Shown one piece after another: positions 5,445 to 6,636 of a stretch of 6,636 nucleotides of DNA (positions are counted from its first letter, which is position 1; the number at the start of each line of letters is the position of its first letter). The stretch is from Gemmatimonadota bacterium (GTDB taxonomy: Bacteria; Gemmatimonadota; Gemmatimonadetes; Gemmatimonadales; GWC2-71-9): contig JAPULP010000314.1 of NCBI GenBank assembly GCA_027294815.1, positions 1-6,636 of the forward strand. The letters are read 5' to 3'. A program made the position numbers and the translations under genes. The notes beneath the pieces were generated by a model. That model was given only the letters and a program-made list of their open reading frames with translations, ran no database searches and was not told where the DNA came from.

Positions 5445-6636
5445 AGCGCTCTTGGGTTATGGCTGCAATTGGAATGGCGATGGCGGCAACGCCGCTCGCG
5501 GCGAACGGTCCGGGTGACGTCACAGCGATCAGCGTCCTGCCGAGCCCGGGTAGCGCCATAGTGGTTGTGGACGTTACGGGGGCCGTCAATGTCAGGGATT
5601 TCGTTTTGGAGCACCCTGCGCGGCTCGTTATTGACGTCGAGGGCGCCCGTCTCATGGTGCCGGGAGTGGTGTACGACGGGACCAACCGCGGCGGGATCGT
5701 ACACATTAGGTACTCCCAATTCCGGCCCGACGTGGTGCGTATCGTGCTGGAGTTGGAGTCGCTGCGTGGCTATCAACTCGAGTACGTCGACAACTCGATC
5801 CGTATTGCCTTCAGCACCGATCGACAATTCACCGCTTGGTCCTCGGGAACGCTTCCGTCCACCGTCGTGGAGACGCCGGCTGTCATGCCCGCCACGGCAC
5901 CGATCCTCGACCTGCCAGCGTTCCAGCAGTCCCAACAGGACCGGATTACGGTCACATGGGACTCGGCGAGCATGGCCGACGTCATGGCCGGTTTCGCGGA
6001 GTTCAGTGGTCGATCGATTCTGCTGGGCCGCAACGTCACTGCGACCGTTTGGGCGGAGATCAAAGACCAGCCGTGGGACATTGCGCTCAGGGAGCTGCTC
6101 GACGTCAACGGTTTTATCGCACAGGAGGATGCGGGAACCGGAATCATTCGGATCGTCAATCCTTCCGAGCTGGCGGCCCGCGACTCGCTGCAACAGAGAC
6201 AGACCGTGGTCATGGCCGTGAACTTCAAGCGCGCTGCGGGGATTGCAAATGTGATGACGCAATCCCTGGGCGGGCGCGGCACGGTTGTGGCAGACACCCT
6301 GACGAATCAGCTCATCATCACCGACATCGCGAGCCGCATCGAAGAAGACACGATGCTGGTCAGGCTACTGGATATCCCCACGCCGCAGGTGTCGATTCAG
6401 GCAAAGTTGATTTTCGTCGATCGGACCGACATCGAACAACTGGGCGTCCGGTACGACCTTGGTAACAACGACCAGTTCTTCAATCGATTGGTGCAGCGGG
6501 GAGATCCCAGCACGCTCATAGGGGTGGACACGAACTGCGACGGTATCAACGATGAGTTGTTCGAGGACGAAACGTTCTGCGAGTACGTTAACATCTTTGA
6601 TCTCGGCGGTAATTCTCTGTCGGCGATCGGGAACGC
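5441..6636 (+). CDS. pilQ: Type IV pilus secretin PilQ, N-terminal 398 residues (3' end outside window)
   Basis: PilQ forms the outer-membrane ring through which the pilus is pushed out and pulled in. The open frame starts at ATG 5441 (AGGGGGG, 5425-5431, before it) and is unbroken to the window end. Visible in order are a Sec signal peptide (1 to about 21, ending P-L-A-A) and one AMIN domain (about 27-127; R-L-V-I-D-V-E-G-A), which in this family binds peptidoglycan. A linker (about 128-166) follows. The STN/N0 domain (about 168-240) is ITVTWDSASMADVMAGFAEF through WDIALRELLDVNGF. The secretin N/NolW domain (about 255-310) contains VVADTLTNQLIITD and leads into LLDIPTPQVSIQAKLIFVDR. The secretin core starts after LGVRYDLG (334-341). 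An unusual insert with DTNCDGIND and two Cys (363-380) lies early in the core. Only one AMIN domain is seen, whereas some PilQ proteins have two or more. The membrane-spanning barrel is not in the window. Confidence 0.95.
   Translation, partial: MKRSWVMAAIGMAMAATPLAANGPGDVTAISVLPSPGSAIVVVDVTGAVNVRDFVLEHPARLVIDVEGARLMVPGVVYDGTNRGGIVHIRYSQFRPDVVRIVLELESLRGYQLEYVDNSIRIAFSTDRQFTAWSSGTLPSTVVETPAVMPATAPILDLPAFQQSQQDRITVTWDSASMADVMAGFAEFSGRSILLGRNVTATVWAEIKDQPWDIALRELLDVNGFIAQEDAGTGIIRIVNPSELAARDSLQQRQTVVMAVNFKRAAGIANVMTQSLGGRGTVVADTLTNQLIITDIASRIEEDTMLVRLLDIPTPQVSIQAKLIFVDRTDIEQLGVRYDLGNNDQFFNRLVQRGDPSTLIGVDTNCDGINDELFEDETFCEYVNIFDLGGNSLSAIGN

Noticed and set aside
5297..6262. Long open frame on the - strand (321 codons), with + strand frames at 5565-6221 and 5836-6465
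   Set aside because: All overlap the well-supported pilQ frame. Their Arg/Ser/His-rich low-complexity composition is typical of shadow frames.
1..6636. CRISPR arrays, insertion sequences, tRNA or rRNA genes, toxin-antitoxin or defence modules
   Set aside because: No direct repeat array, transposase frame, tRNA-like fold or such protein family was seen. The coding space is fully taken by pilus genes.

Overview
This window is a type IV pilus (T4P) locus with every gene on the + strand. It is GC-rich and densely packed. The proteins include a lipoprotein PilP and a secretin PilQ, so the host has an outer membrane. The pilin C-terminus, the PilX-like protein with a glycine-rich beta-repeat tail, and the PilQ style resemble what I know of Gemmatimonadota. 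That taxon call is an inference from pattern memory and is not proven here.

Layout. Positions 1-132 hold the 3' end of a pilin-like gene with two cysteines, closing on a hairpin plus T-run that looks like an intrinsic terminator. A 101-nt gap with no recognisable promoter follows. Next come three minor-pilin-type genes: a short PilV-like prepilin (234-587), a PilW/GspJ-like prepilin (584-1456, ATGA overlap) and a PilX-like protein (1459-2480). The PilX-like gene is broken by an apparent one-base deletion near 1602. A 127-nt intergenic region (2481-2607) carries a CRP-like palindrome, a TTGACA-type promoter and an inverted repeat over the -10. It precedes the pilus alignment and secretin operon: pilM (2608-3645), pilN (3664-4350), pilO (4352-4969), pilP (4935-5444) and pilQ (from 5441, running off the window end).

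How the parts work together. PilM is a cytoplasmic actin-like protein that docks on the N-terminal INLLP motif of PilN. PilN and PilO are bitopic inner-membrane proteins that form a periplasmic dimer. PilP is a lipoprotein that links this dimer to PilQ, the outer-membrane secretin through which the pilus passes. The upstream prepilins would prime or cap the pilus. Junctions are tight (a 1-nt gap, and overlaps of 4 and 35 nt), which suggests translational coupling.

I found no clearly new biological system: the locus is a recognisable T4P cluster. The points most worth a second look are the PilX frameshift, a cysteine-flanked calcium-loop-like insert in PilQ, the palindromes around the pilM promoter, and the paired inverted repeats at the end of the pilin gene.
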